A stretch of 32,804 nucleotides of DNA from Anaerolineae bacterium (GTDB lineage: Bacteria; Chloroflexota; Anaerolineae; Aggregatilineales; UBA2796): NCBI GenBank assembly GCA_019637615.1, contig JAHBVJ010000054.1:1-32804 (forward strand). The letters are read 5' to 3'. A program made the position numbers and the translations under genes. How positions within the stretch are numbered: the first letter of the stretch is position 1; every line of letters starts with the position of its first letter. This document shows, piece after piece, positions 13,811 to 22,454 of this stretch. The notes beneath the pieces were generated by a model. It did no database searches. It had not been told where the DNA came from and saw nothing but the letters and a program-made list of their open reading frames with translations.

Positions 13811-15178
13811 TTATGCCGCAACCGTCTGCGCGGCGATTCCTTCCTGAGCCTGCTCATGTTCCTGTTTGGCATCCGAGATCGTGGCGTCGGGGATTTGGGC
13901 TTCCATCTGGCGTGTGGCAGGCCATGCGTAGAATAGGATCGAGCTAACCGCGACAATCAACCCCGCCAGCAGGATGAGCAGTCCCATGCCTGCGCCCTTC
14001 TCGGCACCAACCAGCGGTGCAACAATCGACCAACCCGCTTGCCCGACCGCTGGTTCGAACACCTTATCCGCCAACGGCCCGATCACGACCAAGCCTATCG
14101 GGGAGAGCAGCATGGCGAGTTGGCTCATGCCTGCGAATACGCGCCCCTGCAAATCGGCGGGAATTTTGGCTTGCATCATCGACATGAACGACACATTGAC
14201 GATGGCGTTCGGCAGCATCGATAACAGCATCGCCGCGCCGAGGGCAATCGGATGTTGGCTGATCCCGAACAGGCCGAAGGAAATCGAGCAAGCGATCAGT
14301 GCTAACATGATGCCGTGAATACGCGGACGTGTGCCGCCCCACGCGCTGATGATGATCGCGCCCACAATCGCGCCGACGCCTTCCATACTAGAGATCAGGC
14401 CGACAATTTGCTCACTTCCCGTCCGTGCCAGCGTATATGGCACGAATAGCGCTGACGCCGCTCCAAAGATCACGTTACACAGCGACGCAAACAGCATCGT
14501 CCAGAACAACATGCGGTTCTTCCACAAGAAGGTGAACCCGGCAGCTAAAGCCGCCAACTGCGATTCCTTGGCCTCACGTTCAAGGTCGCGCTTCGGTTGC
14601 GGGATGTGGATCATCATCAGGACAGTAACGGACAGCAAGAAGGTCGCAAAATCCACGATGATCAAGCCCGGAACATGGATCACGGTGTACAGCGCGGCAG
14701 CCAGCGCGGGCGCGATTAGACCCGCGGTGGGGCCGATGATCTGCGCGATGGCGTTCGCGGTCTCACGTTTTTCATCCGGCACCAGCATCGTGACCGAGGC
14801 TTGCGCGGCGGGTTGCTGGAATATTCCGAACGCCGATTGCAGCAGCGTCACTACGTACAGATGCCATAATTGGAAACTGCCTGAAGTAAAGGAAAGCAGC
14901 AATAACACCGTGCCGAGTGCTTGCCCCGCGTCCGCCACCGCCATCACGATCCGGCGGTTGTAACGATCAGCCACCAATCCAGCTACATTGCTCAAGAAAA
15001 TCATCGGCAGCAAATTAAAGAGGGATACCAGCGCCAAGGGAGTCGCGTTGCCAGTCTCTTGTGTAACCCACAGCGCAATCGCGAAGCCACTCATGCGGCT
15101 GCCTAGTACAGAGATCACCTGCGTGATAGCTATCAAGTAGAAAGTGCGCATCCCACGCGCGTTAGAGGATTGTGTCAT
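13811..15178 (-). CDS. MFS exporter (MFS_3, EntS/macrolide-efflux-like)
   Basis: A 455-residue inner-membrane transporter with about 12 hydrophobic helices. The opening MRTFYLIAITQVISVLGSRMSGFAIALWVTQ, the NVAGLVADRYNRRIVM loop-2-3 motif and the central amphipathic loop with IPQPKRDLEREAKES before helix 7 are typical of the MFS_3 family that exports siderophores or macrolide-type drugs by proton antiport. The cytoplasmic tail is acidic and Ala-rich. A GAGGAA site precedes the ATG by about 9 bases. The gap to the divergent subtilase (243 bases) is A+T-rich and should hold promoters for both genes; no clear operator was found. Substrate unknown. Confidence 0.85.
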   Translation of the reverse strand: MTQSSNARGMRTFYLIAITQVISVLGSRMSGFAIALWVTQETGNATPLALVSLFNLLPMIFLSNVAGLVADRYNRRIVMAVADAGQALGTVLLLLSFTSGSFQLWHLYVVTLLQSAFGIFQQPAAQASVTMLVPDEKRETANAIAQIIGPTAGLIAPALAAALYTVIHVPGLIIVDFATFLLSVTVLMMIHIPQPKRDLEREAKESQLAALAAGFTFLWKNRMLFWTMLFASLCNVIFGAASALFVPYTLARTGSEQIVGLISSMEGVGAIVGAIIISAWGGTRPRIHGIMLALIACSISFGLFGISQHPIALGAAMLLSMLPNAIVNVSFMSMMQAKIPADLQGRVFAGMSQLAMLLSPIGLVVIGPLADKVFEPAVGQAGWSIVAPLVGAEKGAGMGLLILLAGLIVAVSSILFYAWPATRQMEAQIPDATISDAKQEHEQAQEGIAAQTVAA

Positions 15179-15421
15179 GATCGTTATTCCTCGGTGAACT
15201 TTAACTATTGTTTACTGTAGTACGCACAGGATTCGAAATGGTTTCAATTTTATTCAATATGATGTTTATAATATCAATATCAATCTTGATTTCGATCCAA
15301 CTTAACTTGTGATTCGTTACAAACGCAAGCCACGAATACGTAACTGCAATTGGCAACGCTCGGAGTGCTGGTACAATTTCGGCATCTGCATACGTTTGCA
15401 TAACCAATCAACGGATGATCT

Positions 15422-16573
15422 TTGTTCAAACCGAACTATCCCTTTTACGACGCCGAGAATTTCTCGATGCTATCTACGCCAGAGCGAGTCGGTGCTGATT
15501 CCGCCTATACAGGACGTGGCGTTGGCATCGCCTTCATTGATTCCGGCTTTTATCCACATCCCGATCTTGGGGATCGCGTCGTATGTCATGCGGATGCCAC
15601 CTCGAACCGCATCATCGAAGGAAGGCGCTTCCATGAGCCGGAAGGCTATGCGTGGCACGGGCAAATGACCAGCGTGATCGCGGCGGGCGATGGGCGTACG
15701 TCCGGCGGCAAATTTCGCGGGATAGCCAGCAATGCTCATTTGGTGCTGATCAAGATCAGCACGCGCAAGTTTCGCATCAAAGAGCCGGATATTCTGCGCG
15801 GGATGGAATGGCTGATCGCGAATCATCAGCGCTTCAACGTGCGTATTCTCAATATCTCGGTTGGCGGCGATGAAGTCAGCACCGACCCGACTCATCCGCT
15901 GTACAAAGCAGTGCGCACGCTGAACGAACAAGGTGTCGTGGTGATGGTCGCAGCAGGCAACAGTGGGATGCAAATGCTTGTCCCGCCCGCCAGCGCACCG
16001 GGCGCGATCACCGTCGGCGGCTACAACGATCAGAATTCGCTCGATCCGGCGCTGTACGTTCCCTATCCCAATAATTACGGGTATACCTATGACGGTCAGC
16101 CCAAACCGGAGATCGTTGCGCCGTGTGTATGGATACCGTCCCCCATCATGCCGGAAACAAGTGAAGCGCGCGAGGCGTACTGGCTAGCGCAGCTATTGCA
16201 TACTAGCGATCCAACTGAGATCAACCGCCTGATCTGGGAAGGGCAGCGCGATCTGGGCATTTTACCAGAAGCCGCCCGCAACCCTGATCAGTCTGTATAT
16301 CAGTTTGTCCAAGAGCGCATCCACAAACACAAGATCATCGACGCGCATCATCAACATGTCGATGGCACCTCGGTTTCTACGCCGATTGTCGCCTCTGTGG
16401 TCGCGCAGCTATTCGAGATCGAGCCGCGCCTGACGCCTGCTGAGGTGCGCACCATCCTCACCGCCAGTGCGCAGCCCTTCTCCGACCGCGATCCACTGAC
16501 GCAGGGCGCGGGGCGCTTGGACGCGCGTAAGGCCGTTGCAATGCTTACGCAAGCGAAACACGCCGCAAATTAG
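15422..16573 (+). CDS. Subtilisin-like serine protease (S8)
   Basis: A 383-residue S8 peptidase. The catalytic triad is visible: Asp40 in GVGIAFIDSGFYPHPDL, His79 in GYAWHGQMTSVIAAG, and Ser317 in DGTSVSTPIVAS, with the oxyanion Asn in VMVAAGNSG. There is no signal peptide and no propeptide, so an intracellular role is likely. The frame opens with a TTG at 15422 after a weak GGATGA sequence; an ATG at 15467 (residue 16) is an alternative that keeps the whole catalytic domain. It is divergent from the MFS exporter and starts a plus-strand run. Possible roles are intracellular protein turnover or peptide maturation. Confidence 0.85.
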   Translation: MFKPNYPFYDAENFSMLSTPERVGADSAYTGRGVGIAFIDSGFYPHPDLGDRVVCHADATSNRIIEGRRFHEPEGYAWHGQMTSVIAAGDGRTSGGKFRGIASNAHLVLIKISTRKFRIKEPDILRGMEWLIANHQRFNVRILNISVGGDEVSTDPTHPLYKAVRTLNEQGVVVMVAAGNSGMQMLVPPASAPGAITVGGYNDQNSLDPALYVPYPNNYGYTYDGQPKPEIVAPCVWIPSPIMPETSEAREAYWLAQLLHTSDPTEINRLIWEGQRDLGILPEAARNPDQSVYQFVQERIHKHKIIDAHHQHVDGTSVSTPIVASVVAQLFEIEPRLTPAEVRTILTASAQPFSDRDPLTQGAGRLDARKAVAMLTQAKHAAN

Positions 16574-16727
16574 GAATTTGCAATGAAACGTCAGTATCAT
16601 GAAGGAAAACTCAGTAAATATTATTTCTGACACTTGCGCTCAAGCTCACCCTAGCGTTTCATAGAGATGCACAGGGAATGGTCGAAATGTGGGTAGTTCT
16701 GTTGCAGACAATAGCAAGGATTGATGC

Positions 16728-17447
16728 ATGAATCGCGAATATCACAAATGGCACAGCCCCTCCCTTAACCGCGACATGGAAATGCTCGTGTTCGGTCACG
16801 CGGGGGCACGCTGTCTGGTTTTTCCCACCTCCAAAGGCAAATATTACGAGTGGGAAGATCGCGGCATGATGAACACACTCAGCGAACCGCTGGAACGCGG
16901 CTGGCTGCAAATGTTTTGCGTAGACAGCGTGGATGAGGAAAGTTGGTATGCGCATTGGGCACATCCCAGCGGGCGGGCGCTGCGACATGTGCAATATGAC
17001 AACTACCTCGTGAACGAAGTCTTGCCGCTTACCCGCGCCAAGAACAGCAATCCGTTCATGATCGTGACCGGAGCCAGTTTCGGCGCGTATCACGCCATGA
17101 CGTTTGGCCTCAAACATCCCGATCAGGTTGGGCGCATCCTCGCCATGAGCGGCATGTACGATATTCGGCGCTTCACGGGCGGCTACAGCGATGATAATGT
17201 GTACTTCAATAATCCCGTTCAGTTCATCCCGAACGAGTATGAAGCCTCACGGTTGGGCTTGCTGCGCAACCTCGACATCATCATCGCCACGGGGCGCGAA
17301 GACCGTCTGACACCCAGTTCGCGCGAGATGTCTGGCCTTCTGTGGAATAAAGGCATCGGCAACGCGCTGCGAGAATGGGACGGTTGGGCACATGATTGGC
17401 CTTACTGGCAGCAGATGATCACCAAATATATTAGCGGGCATGATTAG
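16728..17447 (+). CDS. Alpha/beta-hydrolase, esterase family
   Basis: A 239-residue cytoplasmic hydrolase of the esterase D/PF00756 type. Nucleophile elbow GASFG holds Ser117; the acid is probably the Asp of ATGREDRLTPSS (about residue 190) and the base His the one in GWAHDWPYW near the C-terminus. The family hydrolyses esters and includes acyltransferases and siderophore esterases. AAGGA lies 3-7 bases before the ATG. It is followed 27 bases later by a GNAT gene. Substrate not evident. Confidence 0.85.
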   Translation: MNREYHKWHSPSLNRDMEMLVFGHAGARCLVFPTSKGKYYEWEDRGMMNTLSEPLERGWLQMFCVDSVDEESWYAHWAHPSGRALRHVQYDNYLVNEVLPLTRAKNSNPFMIVTGASFGAYHAMTFGLKHPDQVGRILAMSGMYDIRRFTGGYSDDNVYFNNPVQFIPNEYEASRLGLLRNLDIIIATGREDRLTPSSREMSGLLWNKGIGNALREWDGWAHDWPYWQQMITKYISGHD

Positions 17448-17474
17448 CTCGGAAGGCATGAACGCAACATAGCT

Positions 17475-17948
17475 ATGTTCAGCGATACGTTACAGATCAT
17501 CAACTACGCACCGAAGCACCAAGCGGATATTCGCCGCATCCTTGAACATGTCGGTTGGGCCGAACAGTATATTACGGCGGCGGTTCGCAACGCTGACGTA
17601 TTTTCCAAAGAACCCGCCGTATTCGGCACTTACCTCGCGATGGCGGGGCGAGAAGTGGCGGGCTTCATCTACGTGCAATTTCACGTCTGGAATAGGCTTG
17701 CGCAAATCCAAGGGCTGGCGGTCGATCCACACTACCAACGGCGCGGTATCGCGCGGGCACTGGTGGATCGTGCGGAGGTCTTTGCTTTGGGCAAGCAGGC
17801 GCGAGGCATCTATGTCGATACGCCAACCGATAACAAACGCGGGCGGTTATTCTACGAAGCAGCAGGTTACACATTCGGTTACCTCATGCCCCGCTACTAC
17901 GAAGATAGGCTCGATGGCGTGACGTATCAGAAATTCTTCGACAGGTAG
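17475..17948 (+). CDS. GNAT-family N-acetyltransferase
   Basis: A 157-residue acetyl-CoA-dependent transferase. The acetyl-CoA binding motif is clear: IQGLAVDPHYQRRGIARALVDRAEVFA (around residues 75-101) contains the Q/RxxGxA pyrophosphate loop, and FYEAAGYTFGYLMPRYYEDRLDGV is the usual C-terminal end. The acceptor (amine of a protein or small molecule) cannot be told. The stop codon is followed two bases later by the ATG of the DNA methylase, so these two are probably translated from the same mRNA. Confidence 0.85.
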   Translation: MFSDTLQIINYAPKHQADIRRILEHVGWAEQYITAAVRNADVFSKEPAVFGTYLAMAGREVAGFIYVQFHVWNRLAQIQGLAVDPHYQRRGIARALVDRAEVFALGKQARGIYVDTPTDNKRGRLFYEAAGYTFGYLMPRYYEDRLDGVTYQKFFDR

Positions 17949-17950
17949 GT

Positions 17951-18757
17951 ATGATGCAGCCAGAGAATGCTCTTGCGTCCAACGGCTTGACACCACCGCT
18001 AAAATGGGCAGGGGGCAAGCGGTGGCTAGTGCCGCATCTGATCCCAATCTGGCAAGCACATCAACATCGACGGTTGGTCGAACCATTTTGCGGCGGGTTA
18101 GCCGTGACATTGGGTTTACAGCCACAGCGTGCTCTACTCAATGACATGAATCCGCACGTGATTAACCTGTATCGCTGGCTGGATCGCGGCCTGACTCTCA
18201 CCATCGATCTGCGCTATGACAGCGAAGTGTATTACACCCATCGCGCCACCTTCAACCGCCTCATTCGCGCGGGTCAGCAAGACACGTCACACGCGGCGGA
18301 GTTGTTTTATTACCTCAACCGCACAGGCTACAACGGGTTGTGCCGCTTCAATCGTAAGGGCGATTTCAATGTGCCGTTTGGGCGTCACCGCTACGTTAAC
18401 TACCGTACTGAATTCGATGAATTTCGTGGCGCTTTTTCCAACTTTCAATTCAGCATCGGCTCATTCGAGGCGTTGACGCCCGATCCCGACGATTTCATCT
18501 ACGCCGATCCACCGTATGATGTCGAGTTCGTCAGTTATTCCAAAGAAGGGTTTACATGGGCAGATCAAGTGCGTCTGGTCGAATGGTTATCCAAGCATCC
18601 CGGCCCTATTGTGCTATCTAACCAAGCTACCGAGCGCATTGTCCAGCTTTACACGGAGTTTGGCTTCGATCTGCACTACTACAACTCGCCACGCCGCATC
18701 AGCAACACGGGCGACCGTACACCTGCGCGCGAGGTTCTCGCCACAAAACGGGTATAA
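17951..18757 (+). CDS. DNA adenine methyltransferase, Dam/D12 class
   Basis: A 268-residue N6-adenine DNA methylase. The D12-class marks are present in order: PPLKWAGGKRWLVPHL (about 15-30, SAM-contacting start), VEPFCGGLAVTLGL (43-56, motif I), the NRTGYNGLCRFNRKGDFNVPFG block (about 123-144), and DPPY at 186-189 in FIYADPPYDVEF (motif IV). Members of this class commonly methylate GATC, but the target here is not proven. No restriction endonuclease gene is adjacent, so it looks like an orphan methylase for mismatch repair, replication timing or phage-type modification. It begins just after the GNAT gene. Confidence 0.9.
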   Translation: MMQPENALASNGLTPPLKWAGGKRWLVPHLIPIWQAHQHRRLVEPFCGGLAVTLGLQPQRALLNDMNPHVINLYRWLDRGLTLTIDLRYDSEVYYTHRATFNRLIRAGQQDTSHAAELFYYLNRTGYNGLCRFNRKGDFNVPFGRHRYVNYRTEFDEFRGAFSNFQFSIGSFEALTPDPDDFIYADPPYDVEFVSYSKEGFTWADQVRLVEWLSKHPGPIVLSNQATERIVQLYTEFGFDLHYYNSPRRISNTGDRTPAREVLATKRV

Positions 18758-18829
18758 TAGGCGCACCAATGACTTTTTTGAACAAAACTAACCCATGCGA
18801 GTTCCTATTCGCGCTATGGAGCAACAGCC

Positions 18830-19939
18830 ATGAGTCCTACAAAATCGGCAGAAACCACCGACAAGAAGACCAAACCTACGAAGACGACGACAAAAAAGGC
18901 TGCGCCCAAGGCAGCGGCTGAAAAAGTCGTGACCGCCGCCAAGAAAGCGGCAAAAGCCGTTGCCCCCGCCGTCATACCTGCGCCTGAACCCGCCGAGGAA
19001 GCGCCTACCGGGCCACTCAAGATCGGCGTGATGGTCGGGCGCGAATGGTCATGGCCTCCCGCCTTCATCGAGGAAGTCAACGGTCGCAACGCCGGTGTGA
19101 CCGCCGAATACGTGAAGATCGGTGGCAGCCTGATGAACGAAGCGACCGATTACCGCGTGATCATCGACCGCATCTCGCACGAAGTCCCCTACTACCGCTC
19201 TTATCTCAAGAATGCCGCGCTGCAAGGCGTCAAGGTCATCAACGACCCCTTCATGTGGACGGCGGACGACAAATTCTTCGGCGCGTCGCTGGCGGATAAA
19301 CTCGGCGTCGCCTCGCCTAAGACAGTCGCGCTGCCCAACAAGGATTACATCCCCGGCATCAACCATCAGGAAAGTCTGCGTAACCTCGCCTATCCGTTGG
19401 ATTGGACTCGTCTGATCGACTACATCGGCGGCTTTCCCTGCGTGCTCAAAGATGCGCATGGTGGCGGCTGGCGGGATGTCTACATCATCCATTCTTATGA
19501 TGAGCTGTTCTGGCGCTACAACGAATCCGGCTTGCTGACGATGGTGCTGCAAGAATTCATCACGTGGGATAACTACGCCCGCTGCATGTGCCTCGGTCAG
19601 AATGAAATCTACGTAATGAAGTACGATCCCAAGACGCGAGTGTATTACGAAGATCATGATTTCTCGCCGGAACTCTACCAGCGCATTGTCAACGACTGCT
19701 TGAAGCTGGTGCAAGCGCTCGGCTACGATATGAACACGTGCGAATTCGCCATCCGTGACGGCGTTCCCTACGCCATCGACTTCATGAATCCCGCGCCAGA
19801 TATGGACGTAAATTCGTTGGGACGGAAGCACTTCGATTGGATGGTCACGCACATGGCAGACTTGGCGATCCGGCTTGCCAAGAGCAGAGAAGCGACCGGG
19901 GATCGCTACGTCTGGTACAAGAATCTGCCAAACAAATAA
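18830..19939 (+). CDS. ATP-grasp ligase-like protein with Lys/Ala-rich N-terminal tail
   Basis: A 369-residue protein in two parts. Residues 1-60 are a low-complexity, histone-H1-like tail of Lys, Ala, Thr and Pro. From about 62 onward the protein is an ATP-grasp enzyme: LKIGVMVGREWSWPPAF opens a Rossmann-like pre-domain, FPCVLKDAHGGGWRDVYII is the flexible nucleotide-clamping loop, LTMVLQEFI the hinge, and CEFAIRDGVPYAIDFMNPAPD supplies the Mg-binding acidic and Asn residues. ATP-grasp enzymes join a carboxylate to an amine or thiol through an acyl phosphate. The gene is followed 119 bases later by a second, different ATP-grasp gene. The tail could bind nucleic acid or an acidic partner; no known family with this combination is recalled. 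Confidence 0.75.
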   Translation: MSPTKSAETTDKKTKPTKTTTKKAAPKAAAEKVVTAAKKAAKAVAPAVIPAPEPAEEAPTGPLKIGVMVGREWSWPPAFIEEVNGRNAGVTAEYVKIGGSLMNEATDYRVIIDRISHEVPYYRSYLKNAALQGVKVINDPFMWTADDKFFGASLADKLGVASPKTVALPNKDYIPGINHQESLRNLAYPLDWTRLIDYIGGFPCVLKDAHGGGWRDVYIIHSYDELFWRYNESGLLTMVLQEFITWDNYARCMCLGQNEIYVMKYDPKTRVYYEDHDFSPELYQRIVNDCLKLVQALGYDMNTCEFAIRDGVPYAIDFMNPAPDMDVNSLGRKHFDWMVTHMADLAIRLAKSREATGDRYVWYKNLPNK

Positions 19940-20007
19940 TCCGAATTCCTGATAGGACTCGATTTACCGTATAACACGTGGATAACGTCAACATACTGAT
20001 TTTTCAA

Positions 20008-20027
20008 CCCGGTGCCCGCGCGCCGGG
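20008..20027. repeat. GC-rich stem-loop between the two ATP-grasp genes
   Basis: CCCGGTG (20008-20014) pairs with CGCCGGG (20021-20027) over 7 bp with one G-U and a 6-base loop, 31 bases before the ATG at 20059. A T-run lies on the upstream side (20000-20004), so it is not a plus-strand terminator of the usual form. It could modulate expression of the second gene. Confidence 0.4.
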
Positions 20028-20058
20028 ATGATGTTCGGCTTCAAGAAATGAGGTCACG

Positions 20059-21423
20059 ATGCCTTCGACAGCACTCCAAGAAGCGATCAACTGCTATCAC
20101 GACCTGCTTGATGATCGTTTTGCCGCCGATACCTTCGACGCGCTTAGTCGTGACTTACGCGTGCGCAAGCTCTACTTCGGAGATCGCCCGCTGGCGACGG
20201 TACTGCGCCCGCATTTCTACACGCCCGAACAATGGGTGCATCTGAAGACGGAGACGGAGACGGTGCTGCGTGCATTCGCCAAAATGCACGCAGCCTGTAT
20301 GCATGACTCGAATCTGCGCGCGCAGTTGGCGCTCGAACCGTATGAGGAAGCGCTGTTCAACATTGATATCGGCTTTGAATGGCCTTGGACGACCTCCCGA
20401 CTGGACTCGTTCTACACGCTGGATGATCAGGGTTTGCGCTTCATCGAATACAACGCTGAGACTCCGGCGGGCATGGCTTACGAAGATCAACTCGCGGAAG
20501 CGTTCCTCGATCTCGAATTGATGAAGCGGTTTCAGAACGATTACGATGTACGCAGTTTCCCGATGCGCGCGTCGCTGCTCGCCACGTTGCTGGATGCTTA
20601 CCATCAATTCACGGGCACGCGCGAACTGCCGCAAATTGCCATCGTGGATTGGAAAGAAGTACCCACCCTGACCGAGCATGAATTATGTCAGATGTACTTT
20701 GAGGAACATGGCGTCAAAACTATCCTCGCTGATCCGCGCGCGGTGGAGTATCGTGATGGTCATTTGTGGAAAGACGATTTCCGCATCGATTTCATCTATA
20801 AACGCGTCTTATGCAGTGAGCTTGTCCAGCGCATGACCATCGATAACCCGATCGTGCGCGCGGTCAAGGATCGCGCCGTGTGCATGTCGAATGCATTCAG
20901 CGCTAAATTGATGGCGAAAAAGGCCAGTTTTGCCCTGCTCAGTGACGAGCGCAACGCCCACTACTTTGACGAAGCAGAACAGCGTGCCGTCGAAGCGCAT
21001 ATCCCGTGGACGCGCATCATCGAAGACCGCAAAACCATCTTCCACGGCAAAGAGATCGATCTGCTGTCGTTCGTTTCGCAAAATCAACAGCAGCTCGTCC
21101 TCAAGCCCAACGATGAATACGGCGGCAAAGGTGTCCTCATCGGCTGGGAAACCGACGCCGAGACATGGAACAACGCGCTGCGGTTCGCCCTGAGCAACCC
21201 CTACGTCGTGCAAGAGCGCGTGCGGATCGCCTATGAAGATTTCGCTGCCTCGGTCGATGGCAAACTGACCATCAACGAGCGCTTGGTGGATGCCGATCCG
21301 TTCATCTTCAAAGGGCAAACCGTCAGCGGCGCGTTGACGCGGCTATCGTCGGTCACGCTGCTCAACGTGACGGCGGGCGGCGGTTCCGTCGTGCCCACCT
21401 TCGTGGTGCAGAAGAAAACATAA
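20059..21423 (+). CDS. Circularly permuted ATP-grasp type protein (glutathionylspermidine-synthase-like)
   Basis: A 454-residue soluble protein. RFIEYNAETPAGMAYEDQLAEAF (about 133-155) matches the N-terminal substrate/Mg block of CP_ATPgrasp/DUF407-like enzymes. The middle LPQIAIVDWKEVPTLTEHELCQMYFEEHGVKTILADPR is the Rossmann-like part, and QQLVLKPNDEYGGKGVLIGWE with YVVQERV near 350-390 is the ATP clamp. The family is related to glutathionylspermidine synthase and to uncharacterised peptide-ligase genes. It probably forms an amide bond; neither amine nor acid substrate is evident. It follows the other ATP-grasp gene on the same strand, suggesting two ligation steps in one pathway. Confidence 0.75.
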   Translation: MPSTALQEAINCYHDLLDDRFAADTFDALSRDLRVRKLYFGDRPLATVLRPHFYTPEQWVHLKTETETVLRAFAKMHAACMHDSNLRAQLALEPYEEALFNIDIGFEWPWTTSRLDSFYTLDDQGLRFIEYNAETPAGMAYEDQLAEAFLDLELMKRFQNDYDVRSFPMRASLLATLLDAYHQFTGTRELPQIAIVDWKEVPTLTEHELCQMYFEEHGVKTILADPRAVEYRDGHLWKDDFRIDFIYKRVLCSELVQRMTIDNPIVRAVKDRAVCMSNAFSAKLMAKKASFALLSDERNAHYFDEAEQRAVEAHIPWTRIIEDRKTIFHGKEIDLLSFVSQNQQQLVLKPNDEYGGKGVLIGWETDAETWNNALRFALSNPYVVQERVRIAYEDFAASVDGKLTINERLVDADPFIFKGQTVSGALTRLSSVTLLNVTAGGGSVVPTFVVQKKT

Positions 21424-21456
21424 CAACCGTCACCAGAGTTTCTGCATTATGCCATA

Positions 21457-22266
21457 TTATCCCATCGCCGCTGGACGCAACCGGACGAACAACAGCGGCG
21501 GCATGTCGTAATTCGCCCAATCGAAGGCACTCTTTGATGGCGCATCCGAGGTGATCGGCGGCTCCTCGATCCCGTCCATCACGAGGCCGCTGTTGAACGC
21601 GCTGTTCAACAGTACGTGCAGCGGGCGGTGCCAGTAATATTGCTGTTTGGGCTGTTCCCGAATTGCGAGTCCCTTGATCACATCGGTGGATAAATAGCGT
21701 GAGACTTTGATCGAGTAAATTGGCTTGTTTTCATAATCGCGCAGTTCCGGCTGCATGGACACAGACAGCCCATTGAAACATGGATGCATGATCGAGAAAA
21801 CGAAGCGACCGTTCGACGTGAGCAGCTTGGCGACAGCGCGGAACAACGGCTCGATCACGGGCATATCCATCAGCGCGTTGCAGCACAATGCCGCGTCGAA
21901 ACGGCGGTTGTTTGGCGCGCCCAAGGCCATCAACTGCGCCTCGTCGGTTGCGTCAACTACATGATAGCGGATGCGGTCGCTGTACTCGGTGGTGCGGCGT
22001 TGTGCCAGCGTGATCATGTTGGGGCTGAAGTCGGAGGCCACTACTTCTGCGCCGAGTGCAGCCATCCAGCGGCTGAAGTGACCATTGCCGCACGCGATGT
22101 CCAGCACGTTTTCGCCTGCTTGCAACTTTAGCATCCGCTCAACGGTCGGAACCATCAAGGTCGATTGCCACCCCCCGCCGCCACCGATTTTGGTATCCCA
22201 CACCTCTGCATTGGTATCCCAAATCTCGCGAGATTCAGCGTTCAACTTGGTGTCGTTGTTGTTCAT
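21457..22266 (-). CDS. Class I SAM-dependent methyltransferase
   Basis: A 269-residue methyltransferase. VLDIACGNGHFSRWMAALGAEVVASDFSPNMI carries motif I (D-x-A-C-G-x-G) and the acidic end of strand 2, and ALCCNALMDMPVIEPLFRAVAKLL is motif IV and the following helix. The tail (YWHRPLHVLLNSAFNSGLVMDGIEEPPI) is like small-molecule methyltransferases of the Methyltransf_11/25 type. The start at 22266 is preferred over an ATG 21 bases upstream because GAGGAG lies 7 bases before it. It is convergent with the ATP-grasp gene over 33 bases, without a clear terminator. Substrate unknown. Confidence 0.8.
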   Translation of the reverse strand: MNNNDTKLNAESREIWDTNAEVWDTKIGGGGGWQSTLMVPTVERMLKLQAGENVLDIACGNGHFSRWMAALGAEVVASDFSPNMITLAQRRTTEYSDRIRYHVVDATDEAQLMALGAPNNRRFDAALCCNALMDMPVIEPLFRAVAKLLTSNGRFVFSIMHPCFNGLSVSMQPELRDYENKPIYSIKVSRYLSTDVIKGLAIREQPKQQYYWHRPLHVLLNSAFNSGLVMDGIEEPPITSDAPSKSAFDWANYDMPPLLFVRLRPAAMG

Positions 22267-22404
22267 AACAAGCTCCTCGCTTCTCAACCGTCCTTAGCGT
22301 CTCGGTTATTATAGTTGAAGTCATCCACTCCACCCTGAATACGCATGAACAATCGTCGTGACTGTCAAAATACACGAATTACTGCACGCTTCAAAAAATC
22401 GTAG

Positions 22405-22424
22405 TATAATGATTCTCTAGAGAA
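22405..22424 (+). promoter_or_regulatory. GntR gene promoter and palindromic operator
   Basis: A consensus TATAAT lies at 22405-22410 and is followed at 22413-22424 by the perfect palindrome TTCTCTAGAGAA, ending 30 bases before the ATG of the GntR gene. A palindrome at the transcription start fits autorepression by a GntR dimer. The -35 box is weak. The same site may not control the whole locus unless transcription continues past 23186. Confidence 0.55.
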
Positions 22425-22454
22425 CTATAGATATTGTTTTGAGAGTGGCGTTTT

